In this document: in pieces, positions 43,230 through 51,082 of the stretch
Layout of the letters: every line of letters starts with the position of its first letter
Numbering within the stretch: position 1 is the first letter of the stretch
NCBI GenBank assembly: GCA_947442105.1
Contig: CANEVH010000003.1
Span: forward strand, 31,704 to 95,703
Length of the DNA: 64,000 bases
Origin: Comamonadaceae bacterium
Lineage (GTDB): Bacteria > Pseudomonadota > Gammaproteobacteria > Burkholderiales > Burkholderiaceae_C
Reading direction: 5' to 3'
The notes under the pieces: model-generated
Told to the model about the DNA's origin: nothing
Seen by the model: only the letters and a program-made list of their open reading frames with translations
Databases searched by the model: none
Position numbers and translations under genes: made by a program

Positions 43230-44162
43230 ATGCATCCTGCTTTTTCGATTCTGTTTTTCACCACCTTGGCCGGGGCCGCACAAGGTCTGGTGGTGGCGCT
43301 GGCGCTGGCGTTGCTGGCCGGTGTGGCCATGGACGCCACGTTTTTGCTGCAAGCCCTGGCCGTGGGCGAAGTGCTGCTCGTCGCCGGTCTGGGCGCCTCG
43401 TTTTTGCACCTGGGCCACAAGATGCGCGCATGGCGTGCGGTGTTGATGTGGCGCACCTCGTGGATGTCGCGCGAGGTGATTGTGTTGCCTGCCTTTATTG
43501 GCGTGGTGGGCGCCTGGTGGCTGAGCTTGTGGCTCGATGTCAGTGGCATTTGGGCGCAGGCTTTGCCACTCTTGGTGGTGCTGGGCGCCTTGCTGCTGTG
43601 GTACTGCACCGCCATGATTTACGCCTGCCTGCGCTTTATCCAGGAATGGGCACACTGGCTTACCGTGGCCAACTTCACGCTGATTGGCCTGTCTTCGGGC
43701 AGCATGCTGGCCTGCGCGCTGGCCGCGCTGGCGAACCAGAACGCGCTGCTGACCGTGCTGGCCCCGTGGGCTACGGAGGTCACGCTGCTGGCCGGCCTGG
43801 CGCGCTGGGCCAGCCTGCGCCGCAACGCGGACTTGCGCGCTATCTCCACGCTGCAGTCGGCCACCGGCATCAAGGCGCCCAAGCTGGTGCAAAAGTCCAT
43901 GGGCATGTCGGCCGGGTCCTTCAACACCCGCGAGTTTTTCCACGGCGCAAGCCTGGCCGTGGTGCGCAATCTGCGCTGGGCGTTCTCACTGGGTCTGTTC
44001 GTGCTGCCGCTGGTGCTGGCCTGGTGGGCATTTTCCAGCGCCGCGCTGTGGCCCTGGGTGCTGGCGTCAGTCTTGCAAGCGCCGTCGCTGATCGCCGAGC
44101 GCTGGGTGTTTTTTGCCCAGGCCAAGCACCCGCAGAATTTGTACTACCAGACGGTGGGTTAA
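43230..44162 (+). CDS. soeC: DmsC-like membrane anchor SoeC
   Basis: The 310-residue integral membrane protein has about eight hydrophobic helices and the DmsC-family blocks LGHKMRAWRAVLMWRTSWMSREV and MIYACLRFIQEW. It should anchor SoeAB on the cytoplasmic side and pass electrons to quinone. Its C-terminus AKHPQNLYYQ recurs as a broken copy at 50465-50521. No clear terminator follows. Confidence 0.88.
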   Translation: MHPAFSILFFTTLAGAAQGLVVALALALLAGVAMDATFLLQALAVGEVLLVAGLGASFLHLGHKMRAWRAVLMWRTSWMSREVIVLPAFIGVVGAWWLSLWLDVSGIWAQALPLLVVLGALLLWYCTAMIYACLRFIQEWAHWLTVANFTLIGLSSGSMLACALAALANQNALLTVLAPWATEVTLLAGLARWASLRRNADLRAISTLQSATGIKAPKLVQKSMGMSAGSFNTREFFHGASLAVVRNLRWAFSLGLFVLPLVLAWWAFSSAALWPWVLASVLQAPSLIAERWVFFAQAKHPQNLYYQTVG

Positions 44163-44545
44163 GCCACGGGCGGGGCTGCACCTTAGGGCGCAGCACGTAC
44201 TCAGGCTTAGCGCGGGCATCGCGTCCCCCCGCGTCACAAACCAGACCACTCACCTCCCTTCGGGCCTGCGCCCGTACGCCTCCGAACTCCACGCGTGGCT
44301 CTCGGACCGCCACTTAGAATGCCGGAATAAACATCAATTCCGATCAATATTTGTCGTAGCAAGTCCGAGTGATAGGTGTACATCGCCACGCCGTGAGCCG
44401 ATGTGCCCTGTGGAACTTGCGAGCACGACTTCTGGGGGAAGTATCCAATGGCGTTCGACACCGGCATTGCAAGCCGAAAGTGCTCCAGCACGCCTGAAAT
44501 TTTGCCCGGGTCAGCCCGCCCCCATGCAAACGGGCGTGAAAGCAG
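44163..44545. other. Intergenic region between soeC and the OlsB-like gene
   Basis: In 383 bases I see no gene with convincing codon bias, RNA or repeat. One 44-codon frame (ATG at 44449, GGGGGAAG upstream) runs into the OlsB-like gene start, but its composition is uninformative and I do not call it. The AT-richer stretch 44320-44370 is the most likely promoter site for the acyltransferase. Confidence 0.4.
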
Positions 44546-45337
44546 ATGCCGTCGCATCTGTGGGCCAGGATGGCCCGTGTGAGCCTGCAAGCCAATGCTT
44601 CTGCCAGCGTCAACGCTGCCACCTACAGCTTACGCCTTGCGCAATCGAAAGCAGATCTGCGCGCGGTGCAGCGCCTGCGGTTTGAGGTGTTCAATCTCGA
44701 ACTCCAAGAAGGCCTCGCAGCGTCCTATGCCAGCGGCCTGGACGCGGATCCTTTTGATGCAGTGTGTGACCATTTGATGGTCGAGGATGCCGCCAGCGCA
44801 ATGGTGGTGGGCACCTACCGCCTGCAAACCGGCATGTGCGCTGCTACTGCGCTGGGCTACTACTGTGCGCAGGAGTTCGACTTCTCTGTCTACGAGGCGT
44901 TGCGGCCCGAACTGCTAGAACTCGGGCGGGCGTGCATTGCGCACAAGCACCGGTCCATGCAGGTGCTGAGTCTGTTGTGGCGCGGCATTGCAGAGTACGC
45001 GACGGCGCGTGGTGCGCGCTATTTGTTCGGATGCAGTTCCTTAACTTCCCAAGACCCGGCGGTCGGCCATGCGGCCTATGTGGCTTTGCAAACCTATCTT
45101 GCGCCGCAACACCTGCGCACCTTTGCGCTTGCGGACTATGACCTGCCGCGCGTAGACGCCGTCTTGGCTGAGGTGCACATTCCCAAATTGCTGACGGCTT
45201 ATCTGGCCCTTGGCGCCTGGGTATGCAGCCCGCCGGCACTAGACCGCAGTTTTGGGACCATTGATTTTTTGACCTGCCTGGACTTGCAATCGCCCCACAT
45301 GGCGCAGCGGCGCAAGCGCTTCGGAATTACAGCTTGA
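44546..45337 (+). CDS. OlsB-like GNAT N-acyltransferase
   Basis: The 263-residue protein has the hemolysin/OlsB acyltransferase pattern: YSLRLAQSKADLRAVQRLRFEVF at residues 27-49, DHLMVED, VVGTYRL, ELLELGRACI, LLWRGIAEY, RYLFGCSSLTSQDP. In ornithine-lipid synthesis OlsB transfers a 3-hydroxyacyl chain from ACP to ornithine; olsA is not evident here, so the product is uncertain. The start could be ATG 44546 or ATG 44570; neither has a strong Shine-Dalgarno. The last 11 bases overlap the convergent NRDE gene. Confidence 0.8.
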   Translation: MPSHLWARMARVSLQANASASVNAATYSLRLAQSKADLRAVQRLRFEVFNLELQEGLAASYASGLDADPFDAVCDHLMVEDAASAMVVGTYRLQTGMCAATALGYYCAQEFDFSVYEALRPELLELGRACIAHKHRSMQVLSLLWRGIAEYATARGARYLFGCSSLTSQDPAVGHAAYVALQTYLAPQHLRTFALADYDLPRVDAVLAEVHIPKLLTAYLALGAWVCSPPALDRSFGTIDFLTCLDLQSPHMAQRRKRFGITA

Positions 45338-46079
45338 AGCGCGACGTGCCGGCCAGGCGGCCCGCCGCCTCAAACCGGCGTTCCTCCACGGAAATGCCGT
45401 CGGCGTAGATTTTCAAGAGCGTGCTGGCGCGCGTGCCGTAATCGGGCGTGGCAATAAACGCGGTGGACAAGGCCCGCTCCCTTTCCAGGGGAATTCCCGT
45501 TTGGGGCAGTAGTTCGTCCGGCGCAGCTTCGGCGTCGCACAACAAATCCCACAAAGCATGGTCTTGGTCTGGCGGCGTACCTTCCACCGCCTGCGCCAGA
45601 CCGGTACGCAACTTCTCCAGTTTTGGCCACGGACTCAAGAAGTCCGCGTTGGACACCGCGCCTATGCCCGCGGCCAGCTCCAGCATGCGCGCGTGCCGAC
45701 TCTCCAGCCCCAAAAGCTGGGTGCCATCGAAAACCAGCAAGTTAAACCCGTTGTAGCGCCCGACGGTGGGCAATATGCTCTCCACGTAATTCGCGGCGGA
45801 AAGCGTGCCTTGCAGAAAGTTGGCGACAAGCGCGCCGCGCGACGGGGCGTCAGCCCGAAAATTGGCGGGGTCGCGGTAATTGGTCAGAGCCGCCACGCGA
45901 CCGCTGCGGCTAACGCCCAGCCAAGTGCCGCCACCGGCCAGGTCGCGCCCGGCCAGCACCTGGCCGCCGTTCCACCAGTGCATTGCCTGGCTTGGCCGTG
46001 CGTAGAACTCGTCGCGGTTTGCCAGCAGCAGCAGCGGCTGAGCGGTGCCGGGCTGCCAGCTCCAGGCGATCAAGCACAT
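45327..46079 (-). CDS. NRDE (TANGO2)-family protein
   Basis: The 250-residue protein starts MCLIAWSW with the family-defining ANRDEFYARP near residue 20 and the blocks GGTWLGVSRSGRVAALTNYRDP and SRGALVANFL. TANGO2/NRDE proteins have an Ntn-hydrolase-like fold with N-terminal cysteine (C2 here) and have been linked to haem or lipid handling in eukaryotes. The bacterial role is unknown. It is the last gene of a seven-gene minus-strand run, 2 bases after the DinB gene. Confidence 0.9.
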   Translation of the reverse strand: MCLIAWSWQPGTAQPLLLLANRDEFYARPSQAMHWWNGGQVLAGRDLAGGGTWLGVSRSGRVAALTNYRDPANFRADAPSRGALVANFLQGTLSAANYVESILPTVGRYNGFNLLVFDGTQLLGLESRHARMLELAAGIGAVSNADFLSPWPKLEKLRTGLAQAVEGTPPDQDHALWDLLCDAEAAPDELLPQTGIPLERERALSTAFIATPDYGTRASTLLKIYADGISVEERRFEAAGRLAGTSRFKL

Positions 46080-46081
46080 GC

Positions 46082-46639
46082 TCAGGCGCTGGTAGCAGTG
46101 TGGAGTTGCTCGAAAGCCATCGTCGCGGGGGCCTTGCCAAAGTCGTGCCCCAGCTCCACGCCGGCAGTTCGGCAGTACTCCCCTAAGAGCGCAAAGTGGT
46201 GCACGGTATGGGAGGAGAGGAACAACAACTCGCGGCCCAAGCTGGTATCCACCGTGAGTTCTATCTCACCCCGCGCCCCAGCAAGCAGCCGTGTAAGCAA
46301 GGGCGTCTGCAAATCTAGGTTCTTCTCTTGTGCCAGTGCTGCAAAGCTGTCGGTCAGTTGTTTCAAAGCAGCGAGGGTTGCAGCTGGATCGGTTTGAATG
46401 CGCGGGTCGCGGTCGCGTGCGTCGTAGCAAACACAGCGATCCCTTGAAGCCAATGCGTTCACCAAGGCCAGGTAATGCTCAATGATGTGGCGCAGATGCG
46501 GACCCACTGCGCGGGAATAGACAAAGCCGGCATCAGCCTCCGCGCCTAAACGGGTGACCATGGCAGCGGCTTGCGCAAGCAGGGCCGCGTTGTACCGCCA
46601 CAAAGCGGCAGCGGAGGTGTTCTGTGGGGAAATTTGCAT
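46082..46639 (-). CDS. DinB-like metal-binding four-helix protein
   Basis: The 185-residue protein has histidines placed as in DinB/YfiT folds: HLRHIIEHYLALV in the first half and SSHTVHHFALLGEY in the second. The family includes thiol-S-transferases and many uncharacterised members. The start at 46639 follows the ATP-grasp gene stop by 11 bases; the longer reading would overlap that gene. Together with NRDE and ATP-grasp neighbours it suggests a small-molecule or lipid modification operon of unknown product. Confidence 0.8.
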   Translation of the reverse strand: MQISPQNTSAAALWRYNAALLAQAAAMVTRLGAEADAGFVYSRAVGPHLRHIIEHYLALVNALASRDRCVCYDARDRDPRIQTDPAATLAALKQLTDSFAALAQEKNLDLQTPLLTRLLAGARGEIELTVDTSLGRELLFLSSHTVHHFALLGEYCRTAGVELGHDFGKAPATMAFEQLHTATSA

Positions 46640-46650
46640 GGTGTCGGTAT

Positions 46651-47778
46651 TCAGTCGGTAGCCGGATAGAGCGGAGTGAGGGTTTTTTCGCGGCGGTACC
46701 ACTGGCGAAATTCGCCCAAAGTCAGAGGCCGAAAGCCCCTATCGACGTTGGCACGCCCGATTTGAAACAGCAGTCGGTACTGCTTCATCAGGTCACGCCA
46801 GGCGCTCAGCAGGCCGGTGCGGCGGTCCCAAATATGCGTGCTTTCCGCCCCTGCGCCGTTGGCCTCCAAAATCGTGAAGCCGGTGCCAAGTTGCACGTCA
46901 GAAAATTGGGCAAAGCGGATATCAAAGCGTCCGAAGTAAAACTCCGGCAGGCTCTTGGAAATAGCGTCAAACCGGTCCTCCATGGCCTGGGTAACCAAGG
47001 CGTTGCCATTGCGAAAGATGGCGCCACGGCTGTGGCTGCCGGCGAAGGCCAGGCGAACCGGTTCCCCCGGGGCAGGCACGGTGTCCAGGCCTGCCGCGTG
47101 GCGCGTGAGGTACAGGTGCGCAAGCTGGCCAGCTCGGGGGTCCGCCAGAATGAGTTCACGCAAAGTGCGCCGACCATCGCCGACCACATGCGGAAAATAC
47201 TTGAGCGTGATGGAGATGATGCGTCCGCGCGTCTGGCCCGGGTGGCGACAGTAAAAAATGCCCGCCTCGCCCTCAAAATCCACCAGGCGTTGCAGCAAGA
47301 GCCGCGCGCCTGCGGGAAAGGCGTGAAGGTATTGGCGCAAATCGGCCTCTGTGCGTATGAGCTTCACGCCGGCGCCGCGGCAACCCAGGTCGGGCTTGGC
47401 CACCACCGGCAAGGCCAGCCCAGCCGTCGCCAAACTGTCAAGCGCCAATGCGGTCAATTGGTCCAGCCCGCTCGACGCGTTGGCGCCCAGCGAAGGACGA
47501 TCGACAAGCACAAAGGGCGCAACCCATTCAGGCGCATGGCGCACCGCGAGGCTCAAAATATCGGCTTTGGACTCGCCCACAAATCCACCCCCAGGAAACG
47601 AGGGATTCGCAACCGTAGGCAGCAGCACGCCACGGTAGCGCACCATCAGCCACAGCACGTACAAAAGCACGGGCGGGTAAAACGCCCACATGGGCCAAAA
47701 CTCAAAAAAACTCAAAGGTGGCCCGGACTCGTCCAGGGGCGGCATGCCTTCATGGGGAACGTGGACATGCTGGTTCAT
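46651..47778 (-). CDS. ATP-grasp protein with N-terminal membrane segment
   Basis: The 375-residue protein has a transmembrane or membrane-associated stretch at about residues 20-45 (FWPMWAFYPPVLLYVLWLMV) and then an ATP-grasp core: PVVAKPDLGCRGAGVKLI, RLLLQRLVDFEGEAGIFYCRHPG and the metal-binding end GFTILEANGAGAEST. This resembles D-Ala-D-Ala ligase/carboxylate-amine ligases, but the substrate is not evident. The ATG at 47778 overlaps the DedA gene stop (ATGA). The membrane location and DedA neighbour hint at a lipid-linked substrate. Confidence 0.78.
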   Translation of the reverse strand: MNQHVHVPHEGMPPLDESGPPLSFFEFWPMWAFYPPVLLYVLWLMVRYRGVLLPTVANPSFPGGGFVGESKADILSLAVRHAPEWVAPFVLVDRPSLGANASSGLDQLTALALDSLATAGLALPVVAKPDLGCRGAGVKLIRTEADLRQYLHAFPAGARLLLQRLVDFEGEAGIFYCRHPGQTRGRIISITLKYFPHVVGDGRRTLRELILADPRAGQLAHLYLTRHAAGLDTVPAPGEPVRLAFAGSHSRGAIFRNGNALVTQAMEDRFDAISKSLPEFYFGRFDIRFAQFSDVQLGTGFTILEANGAGAESTHIWDRRTGLLSAWRDLMKQYRLLFQIGRANVDRGFRPLTLGEFRQWYRREKTLTPLYPATD

Positions 47779-48380
47779 ACGGTGTTGGACTTTCGGCGTT
47801 GTAGAAGACGTTTGACAAGAGGGACAGCAAGTGCAAGGGCAAGAATGGGCAGCGCCACTGCCACAGGCTGCGGCACGTGCAGCGCTTGGGCCAATGCGGC
47901 GCCTGCGACCGCACCCAAGCCCAGCAGCGCCGCCGTCCACAGCGCCACCGCCAACAGCACCCAAAGGCAAAACGCCACAAAGGGAAGGCGTAAAAAACCA
48001 CACAACACGTAAGTCACCAAGCGAAGGCCGGGGATCACCCGCGCCAACATTAGGGCCGTCGGCAAGTTCTGTTCCAGCCGATGCTTGATGCTGCTGTCGC
48101 GTTGCGGCGCGATGTACTTTTGGCGCAGCCAGGGAATGCGTCTTGCCCCCAGGCCTATGGCGTACAGGCCGATGTCACCGATCGCAATCCCTAGAAAAAC
48201 CCAGCCAAACGCTCCAGCCCACGATAGCAATCCGGCAGTAGCCAAAGACGCGGCAGCGGCGAGAGCGACATCCTCCAGCAAGAAACTGGTCAGCACCAGT
48301 GCCAGCCCGATGACCCAGGGCGTTGCCATGCCGCTCAGGGCGGATTGCAGCCATTGCTGCGTCAAATCCCAGAATTGCAT
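47775..48380 (-). CDS. DedA/VTT-family membrane protein
   Basis: The 201-residue membrane protein has the DedA core: a long SFLLEDVALAAAASLATAGLL helix pair, GDIGLYAIGLGAR, and ARVIPGLRLVTYVLCGFLRLPF, where R-x-x-P-G is the family motif. DedA-type proteins act as lipid (undecaprenyl phosphate or phospholipid) scramblases or flippases. The ATG at 48380 with AGGTG upstream is preferred to a GTG at 48386. It follows the lipoprotein hydrolase gene directly. Confidence 0.88.
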   Translation of the reverse strand: MQFWDLTQQWLQSALSGMATPWVIGLALVLTSFLLEDVALAAAASLATAGLLSWAGAFGWVFLGIAIGDIGLYAIGLGARRIPWLRQKYIAPQRDSSIKHRLEQNLPTALMLARVIPGLRLVTYVLCGFLRLPFVAFCLWVLLAVALWTAALLGLGAVAGAALAQALHVPQPVAVALPILALALAVPLVKRLLQRRKSNTV

Positions 48381-48386
48381 AAACAC

Positions 48387-49232
48387 CTAATTGCAGGGCG
48401 CTGCCACCGTGGTGCCCTGTGTCGCAGCCCAGACCACGGCTTCACGCACCGTGGTTTCGGAGTTCCAGGGGAGAAAATGGTTTTGGCCTTGCAGCACCAC
48501 GGTTTTGACGCAGCTTGCAGCGCGCAGGTGCGACTGCATGTACGCCACATTGGCAAATGGCACCAAGTCATCCCGCGTTCCATGGACGATGATGGTGGGT
48601 GAGGTGATCAAAGGCAGCAGCGCTTGCAAGGCCAGCAACTCCGGCTTCAAGGCCATCAGTTCTTCATTGGCATTGCGCAAGGCGCGCGGTAGCAGATTGG
48701 CTATGGGCCAGGCCCTGCCGACATATTGCATGGGGTGGATGACTTCTTGCGCCGGGTCCAGCGATGCCGCCAGCAGCACCAAGGCGCGCACGCGCTGCGG
48801 ATTTCGCGCTGCCACCAGTGCCGCAACAGCACCGCCAAGTGAATGGCCGACCACAACAACGCGCTGGGGCGCAGGGGGAAACAGCGCCACCACCGCGTCC
48901 GCTTGGCGCTCAAGACTCGTTACGGGGCCTTGTGGTTCACTCTGTCCGAACCCAGGCCGGTCCAGTGCGACAGACACGGTACCAGGCACGGGTTCGAGCA
49001 CATAGTCGGACCACCCTTGCGCGTCACCCGGTGTTCCATGCACCCAAACAACCTGCACTTCTGCAGCGCCTGCGCTACGCAAATAGCTGACGGTGGCCTG
49101 CGGGGCTTCGCCCCAGCTGGTGCTTGCGCGCCGACTCTGGAGGCCGGCCACATCCAAACGTGACTTCGGTGGTGCGCAACCCACCGTCGCCAGCATCACC
49201 GACAGGGCCGTAAATACCCGCAACAAACTCAC
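48387..49232 (-). CDS. Alpha/beta-hydrolase lipoprotein
   Basis: The 281-residue protein starts at a GTG that overlaps the DoxX-like gene stop (GTGA), giving a lipoprotein signal with lipobox ATVGC. The hydrolase has HGTPGDAQGW (oxyanion region), nucleophile elbow GHSLGG near residue 120, acid in HGTRDDLVP and histidine in QNHFLPW, the full catalytic triad. The substrate is unknown. Attachment to the envelope fits the membrane-lipid flavour of the operon. Confidence 0.85.
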   Translation of the reverse strand: MSLLRVFTALSVMLATVGCAPPKSRLDVAGLQSRRASTSWGEAPQATVSYLRSAGAAEVQVVWVHGTPGDAQGWSDYVLEPVPGTVSVALDRPGFGQSEPQGPVTSLERQADAVVALFPPAPQRVVVVGHSLGGAVAALVAARNPQRVRALVLLAASLDPAQEVIHPMQYVGRAWPIANLLPRALRNANEELMALKPELLALQALLPLITSPTIIVHGTRDDLVPFANVAYMQSHLRAASCVKTVVLQGQNHFLPWNSETTVREAVVWAATQGTTVAAPCN

Positions 49233-49723
49233 GCGCTGGCAGGCGCAAGCCGTGCCCTTAGCCAACTCAGCAAGTGGGTGTGTAGCAAAAAGACGATCGC
49301 TGCAGAAGACACCCACACACCGCAGGCCAATGCAAACAGTTCGCCGCCGTCCAGGGTGCCATCGGCATTGAGCACCTGCACGCCCAGAGGGGTAAAAAGA
49401 TGAAAGAAGATCGCGCCGCTGATGACACCCATGGATAAGAGCGCTGCCGCACATTGCAGCACGGGCTTTTTGGCGATAGCGCCGACGAGCAAAGTGCACG
49501 AGGCGATCAATTCCGCCGTACCAACAACGTATTGGCTAAAGATGCCATGCGGCGCAAACAGCCCGGGGAACCCCAGAGCGCCAGCCCAGCTATCGAGGGT
49601 GCCAAAGATGTACTGCGTCTCAGGAGAATCGGTAAATTTAAAAAACAGTGACTGGATGAATACAAAGGCGATGAAAACCGTCAGAGCCCAAAGGACGGCG
49701 TTGCGGGTTTGTTGCTTGGACAT
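49229..49723 (-). CDS. DoxX-like four-helix membrane protein
   Basis: The 164-residue protein has four predicted membrane helices (VLWALTVFIAFVFIQSLFF; SQYVVGTAELIASCTLLVGA; AALLSMGVISGAIFFHLF; ALACGVWVSSAAIVFLL), with a G-T-A-E-L-I motif in the second, as in DoxX/MauE-like proteins. The function is not established. It lies 12 bases behind the YHS-domain gene and overlaps the hydrolase gene by 4 bases. Confidence 0.75.
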   Translation of the reverse strand: MSKQQTRNAVLWALTVFIAFVFIQSLFFKFTDSPETQYIFGTLDSWAGALGFPGLFAPHGIFSQYVVGTAELIASCTLLVGAIAKKPVLQCAAALLSMGVISGAIFFHLFTPLGVQVLNADGTLDGGELFALACGVWVSSAAIVFLLHTHLLSWLRARLAPASA

Positions 49724-49735
49724 AAAGACTCCGGC

Positions 49736-50191
49736 TTACTCAAGGACTTTGGGCCAGTGGCTGTCGGCCTTCTGGATGAATTCGGGGATGCTGACTTCCC
49801 ACTTTTTTTGGACGTCGGCGTCGTAATTGAGGTACAGCTTGTTGTTGACCACCTTCCAGAACAAGGGGTCGCCCGAAGCGGTGTAGCCCTGCGACACCGC
49901 CCATGCGCAGTAGCCACCGTACTGCGGCGCGTATTGCTCTGGTGCGGCGACAAACTTGTCGCGGTTCTCCATGCTGGAGAAAAGCCACTTGGCGCCTTTG
50001 TATTCGGTACTGAACTTCGCGACGCCTTTGACTGGTTTGGCAGCGGTGAAGTAGGCAACAGGGTCATAACCACTCAAAGCGGTACTGCTGAATGTTCCGG
50101 TATAGATGGGCGCGTCCTTTGCAAGTGCGGGCCCACACCCCACCATTGCAAGCAAAAGGCTGCACATTGCGACGTGCCATGATTTCCACAT
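49736..50191 (-). CDS. Exported YHS-domain protein
   Basis: The 151-residue protein has a signal peptide (LLLAMVGCGPALA) and a YHS domain (GYDPVAYFTAAKPVKG, GAKWLFSSMENRDKFVAAPEQYAPQYGGYCAWAVS). YHS domains bind metals or occur in metal-handling proteins; exported stand-alone versions are common in Proteobacteria with no fixed role. It heads the seven-gene run that ends with NRDE. Confidence 0.88.
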   Translation of the reverse strand: MWKSWHVAMCSLLLAMVGCGPALAKDAPIYTGTFSSTALSGYDPVAYFTAAKPVKGVAKFSTEYKGAKWLFSSMENRDKFVAAPEQYAPQYGGYCAWAVSQGYTASGDPLFWKVVNNKLYLNYDADVQKKWEVSIPEFIQKADSHWPKVLE

Positions 50192-50583
50192 TCGAACACC
50201 TTTAAGGGGTAATGCACCGCGGATTGCGGCTTTGCAGCTAAGGCGGGGTATAGGTTCTCAACACCATCCCGCGAGGATGTCGGATCCGAACACTCCGATC
50301 ACGAGCAACGGCAACAAGTTTGTGTTGCCTGCCGGTTGATCATAATCAAAATGTGATGTGTTTATCCGAGGTACGAATGCTTATTTAAGCCTGCATTGCT
50401 TGCCTTAGGCATTCTGTCCAGAACTGCGAAATTTTCAAGCAGTGGCGGCTTCACGGCGGCGGCTTCACTGTTGCAGGCGCCCAAGCTGCTCGCCAAGCAC
50501 CCGCAGGATTTGTACTACCAACGCTGGGTCATACTGCGCAGCCTGATCAACGCCCAACCCAGCAAACCACCGAGGACAACCCC
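50192..50583. other. Intergenic region upstream of the YHS and cupin genes
   Basis: These 392 bases separate divergent genes. The right half contains the soeC-like fragment listed separately. The middle (50335-50375) is AT-rich and may hold promoters for the YHS operon or the cupin gene. No RNA or repeat is seen. Confidence 0.4.
50465..50521 (+). pseudogene. Fragment of a soeC/dmsC-type gene
   Basis: Nineteen codons read SLLQAPKLLAKHPQDLYYQ, matching the C-terminus of SoeC (SVLQAPSLIA ... KHPQNLYYQ) with an in-frame loss of nine codons in between; nucleotide similarity is also clear over AAGCACCCGCAG. The surrounding frame has no other family similarity. It appears to be the tail end of a lost soeC paralogue, now sitting just upstream of the cupin gene. 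Confidence 0.65.
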
Positions 50584-51081
50584 ATGGAAACCCCTTCGCA
50601 CCCACCCCACGACTCCACCCCCACCGATTGGAAGCACGACGGCGTACGCGTGGTGCCGGGGGACCAGCTCGACGGCAACGTTCCTTCCACCCCCGGCATG
50701 GACCGCAAGGCGGCCATCAACTTTGCCCGTGTGGGCGCGCAAAAGCTGTGGGCCGGCACGGTGCACATCCACCCCAACGCCAAAACCGGCGCCCACCACC
50801 ACGGGCCGCTGGAGAGCGTGATTTATGTGGTCAAAGGCCGGGCGCGCATGCGCTGGGGCAATGCCCTGGAATTTACCGCCGAGGCCGGGCCGGGCGACTT
50901 TATTTATGTGCCACCCTTTGTGCCGCACCAAGAAATCAACGCCAGCGCCGACGAGGCGCTGGAATGCGTGCTGTGCCGCAGCGACGGCCAGGCGATTGCC
51001 GTCAACATGGACATTGAGCCGGTAGAAAAGCCCGAAACCGTGCTGTGGATAGACCCCACGCACCCGCAAGGCGGGGTCTGA
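50584..51081 (+). CDS. Small cupin-domain protein
   Basis: The 165-residue protein is a single cupin: motif 1 TGAHHHGPLESVIYVVKGRARM (metal-ligand histidines, glutamate) and motif 2 AGPGDFIYVPPFVPHQE. Such proteins bind metal and can be isomerases, dioxygenases or sensors; the substrate is not evident. GAGG lies about 7 bases upstream of the ATG. The downstream EamA transporter starts 1 base after its stop, so the two are co-expressed. Confidence 0.88.
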   Translation: METPSHPPHDSTPTDWKHDGVRVVPGDQLDGNVPSTPGMDRKAAINFARVGAQKLWAGTVHIHPNAKTGAHHHGPLESVIYVVKGRARMRWGNALEFTAEAGPGDFIYVPPFVPHQEINASADEALECVLCRSDGQAIAVNMDIEPVEKPETVLWIDPTHPQGGV

Positions 51082-51082
51082 T

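Noticed and set aside
44449-44583. 44-codon frame before the OlsB-like gene with a Shine-Dalgarno-like GGGGGAAG
   Set aside because: Composition is unlike a protein and no similarity is recognised; the overlap with the next start may be chance.
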